The notes under the pieces: generated by a model
Databases searched by the model: none
What the model saw: the letters and a program-made list of their open reading frames with translations, nothing else
Told to the model about the DNA's origin: nothing
Part shown: positions 52,581-60,324 of the stretch, piece after piece
Layout: the number at the start of each line of letters is the position of its first letter
How positions within the stretch are numbered: position 1 is the stretch's first letter
Program-made: the position numbers and the translations under genes
Origin: Pseudomonas marginalis
GTDB lineage: Bacteria > Pseudomonadota > Gammaproteobacteria > Pseudomonadales > Pseudomonadaceae
Assembly (NCBI RefSeq): GCF_008692035.1
Contig: NZ_VTFG01000001.1
Coordinates: 4,155,501-4,219,500 of the forward strand
Length of the DNA: 64,000 bases
Direction of reading: 5' to 3'

Positions 52581-52663
52581 GCAAGAACGTCGGTCGCTTG
52601 ATGTCGAGCGCCCGTCCGGCACTACCGCTGTTACCTCTTAAAAGAAGCGTAAGGAGAATCACC

Positions 52664-52828
52664 ATGTTGAGTTGGGCAATCACATTTCTGATCATCGCCA
52701 TTGTGGCTGCAGTCCTGGGCTTCGGTGGTATCGCGGGCACCGCCACGGGTATCGCCAAGATTCTCTTTGTCGTCTTCCTGGTGATGTTCATTGCTTCGTT
52801 CTTCTTTGGTCGTCGCGGCCGAGGCTGA
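52664..52828 (+). CDS. DUF1328 (UPF0391) small membrane protein
   Basis: A 54-residue protein consisting of two hydrophobic helices (WAITFLIIAIVAAVLGFGGIAG and ILFVVFLVMFIASFFFG) and a basic end (RRGRG). This is the UPF0391/DUF1328 family, usually linked to envelope or osmotic stress. AAGGAG precedes the ATG. It is 2 bases upstream of the Ivy-family gene, so the two are almost certainly co-transcribed. Confidence 0.88.
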   Translation: MLSWAITFLIIAIVAAVLGFGGIAGTATGIAKILFVVFLVMFIASFFFGRRGRG

Positions 52829-52830
52829 AT

Positions 52831-53298
52831 ATGACCACTTTGTCCCTCAAAGCCATTGCTGCCGCCCTGCTCTTGGGCGGCAGCGGCTTGGCGATGGCCG
52901 CCAATGACGGCCAATCCCGAGCCAACGAATTGCTCAGTGCGGACCCGCAATACCGCGAGACCTGGCAAGGCGTGGTAAAGAAAGAAGAGCGCCTGCCGGA
53001 ATGGGTGATGAACCTGTCGGGCACGGCCGAGCAAATGAATGCCGTGGAAGAAGATGGCGACAAGTACCTGGTGGGGCCGCTCTGCGAAACTGCGGATACA
53101 TGCCTCCAAAAGCGCCTGATCGTCGCCTTCAGCCTCGACAAGGAAGATGCCTACGCCATGTTGGTGGAAGTCCCGGCCGGTTTGCCGGCGGACAAGTCCC
53201 CGACGCGGCACGCCGATTACCGGTTTATCGGTAAGCCGGACGAAGGCATGCAAAAGCTCCTCATGGAGCAGCTGAAGAAAGATCCGAATTGGTACTAG
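52831..53298 (+). CDS. Ivy (inhibitor of vertebrate lysozyme) family protein, IvyP2/PA5481-like
   Basis: A 155-residue exported protein (signal SLKAIAAALLLGGSGLAMA). The mature part follows the Ivy pattern: ADPQYRETWQGVVKKEERLPEWV, YLVGPLCETADTC, LIVAFSLDKEDAYAMLVEVP, then YRFIGKPDEGMQKLLMEQLK. In E. coli Ivy the loop CKPHDC plugs the lysozyme active site. Here it is CETADTC, with one extra residue and no His. It may therefore act on another lytic enzyme or have lost inhibition. It ends the operon; a hairpin follows. Confidence 0.85.
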   Translation: MTTLSLKAIAAALLLGGSGLAMAANDGQSRANELLSADPQYRETWQGVVKKEERLPEWVMNLSGTAEQMNAVEEDGDKYLVGPLCETADTCLQKRLIVAFSLDKEDAYAMLVEVPAGLPADKSPTRHADYRFIGKPDEGMQKLLMEQLKKDPNWY

Positions 53299-53341
53299 GT
53301 TGCGTCTGACGCGTCTGTCGTCTGCGCAATCAGCGTCCATG

Positions 53342-53364
53342 GAAAGAAGCCCCGCGCTTCTTTC
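53342..53364 (+). terminator. Hairpin after the Ivy-family gene
   Basis: GAAAGAAGC and GCTTCTTTC form a perfect 9-bp stem around CCCGC, 43 bases after the stop codon. No strong T-run follows. Confidence 0.6.
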
Positions 53365-53781
53365 TGTCTGCATTGCCCGCCAAGGGTGATGCATGACCAG
53401 GGGGCCGGGTTGCTCTGATCAATCGGGATCGGCGTGACCTACGGGCACAGGGAGTGCCTGCGCAAGGGCCGGGTCAGGCGAAAAGCTGCGACGCAGGTTC
53501 ACAAGCCCACGGCTTGCTGAACTTGCGGCGGGCTTGTGACTCTTATTCCCGCCTCCTATGCTGCCCATAGCCGCAAATCCTGATTTTGCTTTCGACCAAC
53601 CATTTCTGGGTGTGTCGGGGCGACCATCTATCGAGAAAGTTTTGCGCGCGCCATAGGACGTTTCCGACGCTCGACGGCAGAGTTCCCGGGCATTTCTGCC
53701 AACCTCTCCAAGACCTGCAAAATCTCTGCGCGAGCCTGAATTGGCCGGTTCACGGCATATTCACCGGACAAAATGTCACAT

Positions 53782-53809
53782 TTGAACTGACCGTTCGGAC
53801 AGTTATTAT
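53782..53809 (+). promoter_or_regulatory. Sigma-70-type promoter of gltP with operator-like dyad
   Basis: TTGAAC (53782-53787), 16 bases, TATTAT (53804-53809). Between and over the boxes lies AACTGACCGTTCGGACAGTT (53785-53804), an inverted repeat with 8 of 10 pairs matched, in the ideal place for a repressor. The regulator is unknown. Confidence 0.55.
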
Positions 53810-54025
53810 GAAAAAAAGTCATGCCGATTTGGCATGGGGTAGGCGTTTACGGCATTAGACGTCGTCCCCTTGCATGGGAATAGTTGCGCCTTTTTTCGCC
53901 TGCCAGTAAGCCATTTCGGCCATGCTGCGGTGACCTTCCATGGAGGCAGATGCACACACTTTTTCGCTCTCGAGCGTTGCAGCTGGCGCATTTGCCTTAA
54001 GTTCACTTGAAGTAAGGGTAATGAC

Positions 54026-55357
54026 ATGAAGAAGGCAAAGCTAAGCCTCGCCTGGCAGATCCTCATCGGTTTGGTATTGGGGATCGCAATCGGCGCAGTG
54101 CTCAACCATTTCAGTGCTGAGAAGGCCTGGTGGATCAGCAATGTGTTGCAGCCAGCGGGCGATATCTTTATCCGCCTGATCAAGATGATCGTGATCCCGA
54201 TTGTGATTTCCTCGTTGATCGTCGGCATTGCCGGTGTCGGTGACGCGAAAAAGCTCGGGCGCATCGGCGTCAAAACCATCCTTTACTTCGAAGTGGTCAC
54301 CACCATCGCCATCGTGGTAGGCCTGCTGCTGGCCAATCTGTTCCACCCGGGCGCAGGTATCGACATGAGTACCCTGGGTACCGTCGATATTTCCAAGTAC
54401 CAGGCGACCGCCGCCGAGGTGCAGCATGAGCATGCGTTCATCCAGACCATCCTCAACCTGATCCCGTCTAACATCTTCGCCGCTGTAGCCCGTGGCGAGA
54501 TGCTGCCGATCATCTTCTTCTCCGTGCTGTTCGGCCTGGGCCTGTCGAGCCTCAAGCCGGATCTGCGCGAGCCGCTGGTGACCATGTTCCAGGGCGTGTC
54601 CGAGAGCATGTTCAAAGTCACCCACATGATCATGAAGTACGCCCCCATCGGCGTATTCGCGCTGATCGCGGTGACGGTGGCGAACTTCGGCTTCGCTTCG
54701 TTGCTGCCATTGGCCAAGCTGGTGATCCTGGTTTACGTCGCCATCCTGTTCTTCGCCTTTGCAGTGCTGGGCCTGATCGCTCGCCTGTTCGGCTTCTCGA
54801 TCCTCAAGCTGATCCGCATCTTCAAGGACGAGTTGGTGCTGGCCTACTCCACCGCCAGTTCCGAAACCGTGCTGCCGCGCGTGATCGAGAAAATGGAAGC
54901 CTACGGTGCGCCGAAGGCCATCTGCAGCTTCGTGGTACCGACCGGCTACTCGTTCAATCTAGACGGTTCGACCCTGTACCAGAGCATCGCGGCGATCTTT
55001 ATCGCCCAGCTGTATGGCATCGACTTGTCGATTGGCCAGCAACTGATGCTGGTATTGACCCTGATGGTCACCTCCAAAGGCATCGCCGGTGTGCCGGGCG
55101 TGTCCTTCGTGGTGCTGCTGGCCACCCTGGGCAGCGTGGGCATCCCATTGGAAGGCCTGGCGTTCATCGCCGGTGTCGACCGCATCATGGACATGGCCCG
55201 CACCGCCCTGAACGTGATCGGCAACGCCCTGGCCGTGCTGGTCATCTCCCGTTGGGAAGGCATGTACGACGACGCCAAGGGCGAGCGCTACTGGAACTCC
55301 CTGCCGCACTGGCGCACCAAGGAAGCGCTGCCGGCCGGCGAGATCACTCGCGGCTGA
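54026..55357 (+). CDS. gltP: Glutamate/aspartate:proton symporter
   Basis: A 443-residue DAACS-family dicarboxylate/amino-acid symporter with eight helices and two re-entrant loops. The serine-rich motif STASSETVLPRV and the substrate-binding segment VVPTGYSFNLDGSTLY are typical, as is GVPGVSFVVLLATL. It imports glutamate and aspartate with H+. It ends in a hairpin terminator. Confidence 0.93.
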   Translation: MKKAKLSLAWQILIGLVLGIAIGAVLNHFSAEKAWWISNVLQPAGDIFIRLIKMIVIPIVISSLIVGIAGVGDAKKLGRIGVKTILYFEVVTTIAIVVGLLLANLFHPGAGIDMSTLGTVDISKYQATAAEVQHEHAFIQTILNLIPSNIFAAVARGEMLPIIFFSVLFGLGLSSLKPDLREPLVTMFQGVSESMFKVTHMIMKYAPIGVFALIAVTVANFGFASLLPLAKLVILVYVAILFFAFAVLGLIARLFGFSILKLIRIFKDELVLAYSTASSETVLPRVIEKMEAYGAPKAICSFVVPTGYSFNLDGSTLYQSIAAIFIAQLYGIDLSIGQQLMLVLTLMVTSKGIAGVPGVSFVVLLATLGSVGIPLEGLAFIAGVDRIMDMARTALNVIGNALAVLVISRWEGMYDDAKGERYWNSLPHWRTKEALPAGEITRG

Positions 55358-55375
55358 TAGTACGATTGCGCTGAC

Positions 55376-55403
55376 ACAAACCTCGGATAATTCCGGGGTT
55401 TGT
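55376..55403 (+). terminator. Terminator after gltP
   Basis: ACAAACCTCGG and CCGGGGTTTGT pair (one G-T pair) around ATAATT, 18 bases after the gltP stop. The T content downstream is modest. Confidence 0.7.
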
Positions 55404-55455
55404 CGTTTCTGCCAGCCCCGCTATCATTCGCCCCATCTTTCGGGGGATTCAACTG

Positions 55456-56685
55456 ATGCTCAATGGCCTGTGGCTTGGCTTCTTTGTCGTGGCAATGGTG
55501 TCAGCACTGGCGCAATGGCTGGTGGGCGGTAACGCCGGGATTTTCGCGGCGATGGTCGAAAGCATTTTCGCCATGGCCAAATTGTCGGTGGAAGTGATGG
55601 TGCTGTTGTTCGGCACCCTGACGTTATGGCTGGGCTTCTTGCGGATCGCCGAAAAAGCCGGGATTGTCGAATGGCTGGCCAAGGCCCTGGGCCCGCTGTT
55701 CCTGCGCCTGATGCCGGAAGTGCCGGCCGGTCACCCGGCCATTGGCCTGATCACCCTCAACTTTGCCGCCAACGGCTTGGGCCTGGATAACGCAGCAACA
55801 CCTATCGGCCTGAAGGCCATGAAGGCGCTGCAAGAGCTCAATCCCATCCCTAACACGGCGACTAACGCGCAGATCCTGTTCCTGGTGCTCAATGCATCCT
55901 CCCTGACCCTGTTGCCGGTGACGATCTTCATGTATCGCGCCCAGCAAGGTGCGCCCGATCCGACCCTGGTATTCCTGCCGATCCTGCTGGCCACCAGCGC
56001 ATCCACATTGGTGGGCCTGCTGTCGGTGGCGGTGATGCAGCGCCTGCGGCTGTGGGACCCGGTGGTGCTGGCCTACCTGGTTCCAGGCGCATTGGTACTG
56101 GGTGGGTTCATGGCCCTGCTGGCGACCCTCTCGGCCACCGCATTGGCGGGATTGTCGTCAATCCTCGGCAACCTCACGTTGTTCGGCCTGATCATGCTGT
56201 TCCTGCTGATCGGCGCGCTGCGCAAGGTGAAGGTCTACGAAGCATTTGTCGAAGGCGCCAAAGAAGGTTTCGACGTTGCCAAGAACCTGTTGCCGTACCT
56301 GGTGGCGATGCTCTGTGCGGTGGGCGTGTTGCGTGCCTCCGGCGCGCTGGACCTGGGCCTCGAAGGCATTCGCCATGTGGTGGCCTGGACGGGCATGGAC
56401 ACGCGCTTTGTCGACGCCTTGCCGACGGCGATGGTCAAGCCCTTCTCCGGCAGCGCGGCCCGGGCGATGTTGATCGAGACCATGCAGACCCAGGGGGTGG
56501 ACAGCTTCCCGGCGTTGGTGGCGGCGACGATTCAGGGCAGTACGGAGACCACCTTTTATGTGTTGGCGGTGTACTTCGGTTCGGTCGGCATCCAGCGGGC
56601 GCGGCATGCCGTAGGGTGCGCGTTGCTGGCTGAGTTTGCTGGTGTGGTCGCAGCGATCGCGGTGTGCTACTGGTTCTTTGGCTGA
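55456..56685 (+). CDS. Nucleoside-recognition (Gate) domain membrane protein, SpmA/SpmB fusion type
   Basis: A 409-residue polytopic membrane protein with two Gate/nucleoside-recognition halves. The first (ALGPLFLRLMPEVPAGHPAIGLITLNFAANGLGLDNAATPIGLKAMK) resembles spore maturation protein A, and the second (AMVKPFSGSAARAMLIETMQTQGVDSFPALVAATIQGSTETTFYVLAVYFGSVG) resembles SpmB. Fused forms occur in many non-sporulating Gram-negatives; the transported molecule is unknown. It lies downstream of gltP, past the terminator, with GGGGGA before the ATG. Confidence 0.9.
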   Translation: MLNGLWLGFFVVAMVSALAQWLVGGNAGIFAAMVESIFAMAKLSVEVMVLLFGTLTLWLGFLRIAEKAGIVEWLAKALGPLFLRLMPEVPAGHPAIGLITLNFAANGLGLDNAATPIGLKAMKALQELNPIPNTATNAQILFLVLNASSLTLLPVTIFMYRAQQGAPDPTLVFLPILLATSASTLVGLLSVAVMQRLRLWDPVVLAYLVPGALVLGGFMALLATLSATALAGLSSILGNLTLFGLIMLFLLIGALRKVKVYEAFVEGAKEGFDVAKNLLPYLVAMLCAVGVLRASGALDLGLEGIRHVVAWTGMDTRFVDALPTAMVKPFSGSAARAMLIETMQTQGVDSFPALVAATIQGSTETTFYVLAVYFGSVGIQRARHAVGCALLAEFAGVVAAIAVCYWFFG

Positions 56686-56698
56686 AGCTTAAATAGCT

Positions 56699-56767
56699 AT
56701 CGGGAGCAAGCCCCCTCCCATATTTGAATGTGTTCACAGATCCACATGTGGGAGGGGGCCCCCCGAT
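56699..56767. repeat. Composite palindromic repeat pair
   Basis: ATCGGGAGCAAGCCCCCTCC (56699-56718) and TGTGGGAGGGGGCCCCCCGA (to about 56766) are inverted copies separated by about 20 bases, between convergent genes. It is another member of the repeat family of this genome, slightly diverged. Confidence 0.85.
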
Positions 56768-56774
56768 GAGGCCC

Positions 56775-57386
56775 TCAGCGTTTCCCCGCACCATTGCCCT
56801 GCTGAACAACCCACTCCACCACCTGCCTGTTCAACTGATCTCCCGCCAACCCAAACCCGGCCACCACCGCCGGCACTTTGGTGTCAGTCACCGCCTGCTG
56901 CACTTCAAACCGCCGGCTGGCAATAATCCGCTGATCACTCCCACGCACCAGGCGTGCGTCGAGGCGGATCACCACCGCTACCCCACTGCCCCGGTACTCG
57001 CTCTGAAACGCCTGCAACTGCCCGCCCAATTCATAATCGGCCTGCAGGTTGGTGTCGTCGGTGCTCAACAGCGTCACGCGTCCATCGCGCTGGAACCCGT
57101 CCATCAGGCGATTGCGCAGCAGCACGGGCACTGGGTCGCTCCAGCGTGAGTTCGCATAGCTGCTGATCAAATCGCCATTGGGCACCACGGCGATGCGCGG
57201 GCTGTCGAGGAACTCACTGGTCTGCGGCTTTGCCAGGCGCAGCGACCAACTGACCGGCGCTCCCTGGTTGGCGGCCTGGGCCGAGGGCAGTCGGTAGACG
57301 TCCGACGGATCCGCCTTGGGCAGGATCGAGCAGGCGCTGATCAGCGCCAAGGCCACAGGGGCGATCATTTGGTAAGCACGCTTCAT
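56775..57386 (-). CDS. ABC-transport auxiliary lipoprotein (PqiC/MCE-associated)
   Basis: A 203-residue lipoprotein (MIAPVALALISACSILPK, Cys 19) with the ABC_trans_aux domain (YRLPSAQAANQG, SPRIAVVPNGDLISSYANSRWSDPVPVLLRNRLMDGFQ). Such proteins sit in the outer membrane and partner MCE proteins in lipid transport between membranes. It is last in the four-gene MCE operon, overlapping the MCE gene by 4 bases. Confidence 0.88.
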   Translation of the reverse strand: MKRAYQMIAPVALALISACSILPKADPSDVYRLPSAQAANQGAPVSWSLRLAKPQTSEFLDSPRIAVVPNGDLISSYANSRWSDPVPVLLRNRLMDGFQRDGRVTLLSTDDTNLQADYELGGQLQAFQSEYRGSGVAVVIRLDARLVRGSDQRIIASRRFEVQQAVTDTKVPAVVAGFGLAGDQLNRQVVEWVVQQGNGAGKR

Positions 57387-58321
57387 GGCGTGAACTCCTT
57401 GTTCTTGTCGCTGCCCAGCAGGTAGCCGCTGGGGTTGGCTTCCAGGCGGCGAGAGATGGCGCGCAGTGAACCGAGGGTTTCGCGCAGTTCGCGCACGGCC
57501 GGCGCCAGTTCGTTGAGGCCCTGCATGCCGCTGTTCACCGAGTCCTTGTTGTTGGTGAGCAAGGTATTGATGGTGGCGGTGCTTTGCTCAAGGGATTTCA
57601 TCGCCTGTTCGGCGCTGCCGAAGACCTGCTTGCCTTGATCACTGAGCAGGCCATTGGCGTTGCGCATCAGCGCCGTGGTCTGCTCCAGGGCGGCCCCGGC
57701 CTGCTTGCTTACCTGCATCAATTGCTGCATCACCACCTTGATATCCCCACGCTGGTCGGCAATCGCGCCGGTGGTTTGTTCCAGATGGTCCAGAGTGTTG
57801 CTGAGGCGCTCGACATTCTGCGCGGAGAACATGTCGTTGGCGTTGTGCAGCAGCAGGTTGATGCTGGTCATCAGGTCGTTGCTGTTATTGAGCAATCGCG
57901 CGATCGGCGATGGCGAGGCGATGATCTCCGGCAGGTTGCCGTCCTTGCCCTTGAGCTCCGGGCTTTGCGGCGTGCCGCCGCTGAGTTGGATGATCGAGGT
58001 GCCGGTGATGCCGGTCAGCGCGAGTTTGGCCTGGGTGTCTTCCTTGATCGGTGTCTGGCCGGCCAGGCGAATGCGCGCGAGTACGCGGCGCGGGTCCTTG
58101 GGGTCCAGGCGCAGGCTGATGACATCGCCCACCTTGATCCCGCTGTATTGCACCGAGCTGCCCTGGGACAGACCGCTGACCGCTTCGTTGAAGATCACTT
58201 CGTAATCCTGGAAGGCGCTGTCGACGCTGGATTTGGCCAGCCACAGGCCAAACAGCATCGCGCCGACCACCACGATCACGCTGAACAGACCGATCATCAC
58301 ATGATGGGCTCGGGTTTCCAT
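57383..58321 (-). CDS. MCE-family (MlaD-like) lipid transport protein
   Basis: A 312-residue protein with one N-terminal membrane anchor (METRAHHVMIGLFSVIVVVGAMLFGLWLA), one MCE domain (about residues 38-115; YEVIFNEAVSGLSQGSSVQYSGIKVGDVISLRLD) and a long helical C-terminal region (about 160-300) that could form a needle-like channel. It binds lipids between the membranes. The ATG at 58321 gives the proper anchor; the frame continues upstream through the ATPase gene without family match. It starts 1 base after the ATPase stop. Confidence 0.92.
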   Translation of the reverse strand: METRAHHVMIGLFSVIVVVGAMLFGLWLAKSSVDSAFQDYEVIFNEAVSGLSQGSSVQYSGIKVGDVISLRLDPKDPRRVLARIRLAGQTPIKEDTQAKLALTGITGTSIIQLSGGTPQSPELKGKDGNLPEIIASPSPIARLLNNSNDLMTSINLLLHNANDMFSAQNVERLSNTLDHLEQTTGAIADQRGDIKVVMQQLMQVSKQAGAALEQTTALMRNANGLLSDQGKQVFGSAEQAMKSLEQSTATINTLLTNNKDSVNSGMQGLNELAPAVRELRETLGSLRAISRRLEANPSGYLLGSDKNKEFTP

Positions 58322-58322
58322 G

Positions 58323-59126
58323 TCATACCTCGTTGAGCGGTTGAGCGGCATCCAATGCCGCGCGGCCTCGGGGGCCGTGGAAATATTCGTGAATCCAGGC
58401 GTCGTCCGTTTCCGAGACGATATCGATGGCATCGGCCACCAGCACCTTCTTCTGCGCCAGCACCGCCACACGGTCGGTGATGGTGTAGAGCGTGTCCAGG
58501 TCATGGGTGACCAGGAACACGCTCAGGTCCAGCGCATCACGCAGGGTCAGGATCAGTTGGTCGAATTGCGCCGCACCAATCGGGTCGAGGCCGGCGGTGG
58601 GTTCGTCGAGGAACAGGATGTCCGGGTCCAGCGCCAGGGCGCGTGCCAGGGCCGCGCGCTTGATCATGCCGCCGGACAGCGAGGCCGGGTATTTGTCGGC
58701 CGCCGACAGCGGCAGTCCGGCCAAGGCCAGCTTGACCGCCGCCAAGTGCTCGGCATCACGGCGGCTGAGCCCGGCATGTTCGATCAGCGGCAGCGCGACG
58801 TTCTCGGTCACTGTCAGCGAGGAGAACAGCGCGCCCTTCTGGAACAGTACGCCAAAGCGCCGTTCCACCAGCGAGCGTTCATGTTCCGGCAGGCTCGGCA
58901 GGTTCTTACCGAACACCCGCACTTCGCCTTCACTGGGCCGGCGCAGGCCGACGATGCTGCGCAGCAGCACCGACTTGCCGCTGCCGGAGCCGCCGACCAC
59001 CGCAAGGATTTCGCCCTTGTACAGATCCAGGTCGAGATGCTCGTGTACGCGCTGGCTGCCAAAGCGATTGCACAGGCCACGCACTTCAATCACCGCCTCG
59101 GTGGGCGCACGGTGCAGACGACTCAC
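58323..59126 (-). CDS. MlaF-like ABC ATPase of MCE lipid transporter
   Basis: A 267-residue ATPase: Walker A GGSGSGKSV, the MlaF-type signature LSGGMIKRAALARALALDP, Walker B LFLDEPTAGLDP. The LSGGM signature marks the lipid-transport (Mkl/MlaF) subfamily. It powers the MlaE-like permease; its ATG overlaps the permease stop by 4 bases. Confidence 0.93.
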   Translation of the reverse strand: MSRLHRAPTEAVIEVRGLCNRFGSQRVHEHLDLDLYKGEILAVVGGSGSGKSVLLRSIVGLRRPSEGEVRVFGKNLPSLPEHERSLVERRFGVLFQKGALFSSLTVTENVALPLIEHAGLSRRDAEHLAAVKLALAGLPLSAADKYPASLSGGMIKRAALARALALDPDILFLDEPTAGLDPIGAAQFDQLILTLRDALDLSVFLVTHDLDTLYTITDRVAVLAQKKVLVADAIDIVSETDDAWIHEYFHGPRGRAALDAAQPLNEV

Positions 59127-60271
59127 CAGCCCATCTCCATGAAGAACAACGCGGCCACCGCATCCAGCACGATCACCACAAAGATCGATTGCACCACGCT
59201 GGAGGTGGTGTGGGCGCCGACCGATTCGGCGCTGCCGCTGACCTTGAAGCCTTCCAGGCAGCCGATGGCGGCGATCAGGAAGGCGAAGAACGGGGCTTTT
59301 ACCATGCCCACCAGGAAGTGCTGCACGCCAATGTCCGATTGCAGCAGCGAGAGGAACATCGCCGGCGAGATGTCCAGGGCCACGGCGCAGACCACGCCGC
59401 CGCCGACGATCCCCGCCAGCATTGCCATGAACGTCAGCATCGGCAGTGCCACCAGCAACGCCAGCACGCGCGGCAATACCAGCAACTCCATCGGGTCCAG
59501 GCCCAGGGTGCGGATGGCGTCGATTTCTTCATTGGCCTTCATCGAGCCGATTTGCGCGGTGAAGGCGCTGGCGGTGCGACCGGCAATCAGGATGGCGGTG
59601 AGCAATACGCCGAATTCCCGTAGGAAAGAGAACGCCACCAGGTCCACGGTAAAGATCGTTGCGCCAAAGCTCTTGAGCACTGTAGCGCCGAGGAACGCCA
59701 CGACGGCGCCCACCAGAAAGGTCAGCAACGCGACGATGGGCGCGGCGTCGAGGCCGACCTGTTCAAGATGGGCGACCATCGGCGTCAGGCGCCAGCGCTT
59801 GGGCCGGAAAATGCCCCGGGCAAAGGTTTCGAGGATCAGGCCGATAAAGCCCAGCAGTTGCTTGCTGTCTTGCCAGACCTTGTCCACGGCCGCGCCGATA
59901 CGCGCCAGCACCTGAATGCCGGTGGCTTCTTCCGGCGCTTTGTCCGGCACGCAAAAATCGTTGAGGGAGCGGTAGACGGTCTTGAGCAGCGCGCGGTCGG
60001 CGGCGGACAGGCTGCAGTCGGTCTGCTCGGCGGATTGTTCGATACGGGTGGGCCCCAGCAGCTCCACCAGCAGCGAGGCGCCGGCGGTATCCAGGGCGCC
60101 GAGGCCATTGAGGTCGATGCGCGCGCCGGCGTCGTATTGGCCGTCGAGCTTGTCCGACAGCTTCTTCAGGTTTGCGTAGTGGGCAAGCGTCCAGTCCCCT
60201 GTAATCCGCAGTAATGGGGGGGCGGTGGACGTATCGAGGTGGGCTGTGCCGGCCGTGGTGCTACTGGTCAT
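59123..60271 (-). CDS. MlaE-like permease with N-terminal STAS domain
   Basis: A 382-residue protein. An N-terminal STAS domain (about residues 10-110; DWTLAHYANLKKLSDKL, IDLNGLGALDTAGASLLVELL) precedes the six-helix MlaE permease (GIFRPKRWRLTPMVAHLEQVGLDAAPIVALLTFLVGAVVAFLGA, EIDAIRTLGLDPMELLVLPRVLALLVALP). In the Mla system the STAS protein (MlaB) is separate; here it is fused. First gene of the operon permease-ATPase-MCE-lipoprotein. Confidence 0.93.
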   Translation of the reverse strand: MTSSTTAGTAHLDTSTAPPLLRITGDWTLAHYANLKKLSDKLDGQYDAGARIDLNGLGALDTAGASLLVELLGPTRIEQSAEQTDCSLSAADRALLKTVYRSLNDFCVPDKAPEEATGIQVLARIGAAVDKVWQDSKQLLGFIGLILETFARGIFRPKRWRLTPMVAHLEQVGLDAAPIVALLTFLVGAVVAFLGATVLKSFGATIFTVDLVAFSFLREFGVLLTAILIAGRTASAFTAQIGSMKANEEIDAIRTLGLDPMELLVLPRVLALLVALPMLTFMAMLAGIVGGGVVCAVALDISPAMFLSLLQSDIGVQHFLVGMVKAPFFAFLIAAIGCLEGFKVSGSAESVGAHTTSSVVQSIFVVIVLDAVAALFFMEMGW

Positions 60272-60324
60272 AAGCTCCGAGCTTGTTTGCTATCCACAAT
60301 TCCTACGTAATAGCACGATCCTGC

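Larger units (their letters stand above)
53299..54025. other. 727-base gap between the Ivy-family gene and gltP
   Basis: The left end holds a terminator (53342). A 9-bp stem (53500-53538) is followed by the promoter-like TTGTGA-N17-TATGCT (53535-53563). Near 53782-53809 there is a promoter for gltP with an operator-like dyad, leaving a leader of about 210 bases. Open frames here (64 residues at 53628-53822 minus, 90 residues at 53586-53858 plus) lack ribosome-binding sites and known domains. I see no confident gene. Confidence 0.55.

Noticed and set aside
53628..53822. A 64-codon minus-strand frame in the gap before gltP
   Set aside because: No ribosome-binding site, no family resemblance, and it covers the gltP promoter and dyad.
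53808..53858. A 16-codon frame (MKKSHADLAWGRRLRH) upstream of gltP, possible leader peptide
   Set aside because: Its ATG overlaps the -10 box of the predicted gltP promoter, so it would not be transcribed whole, and it has no ribosome-binding site.
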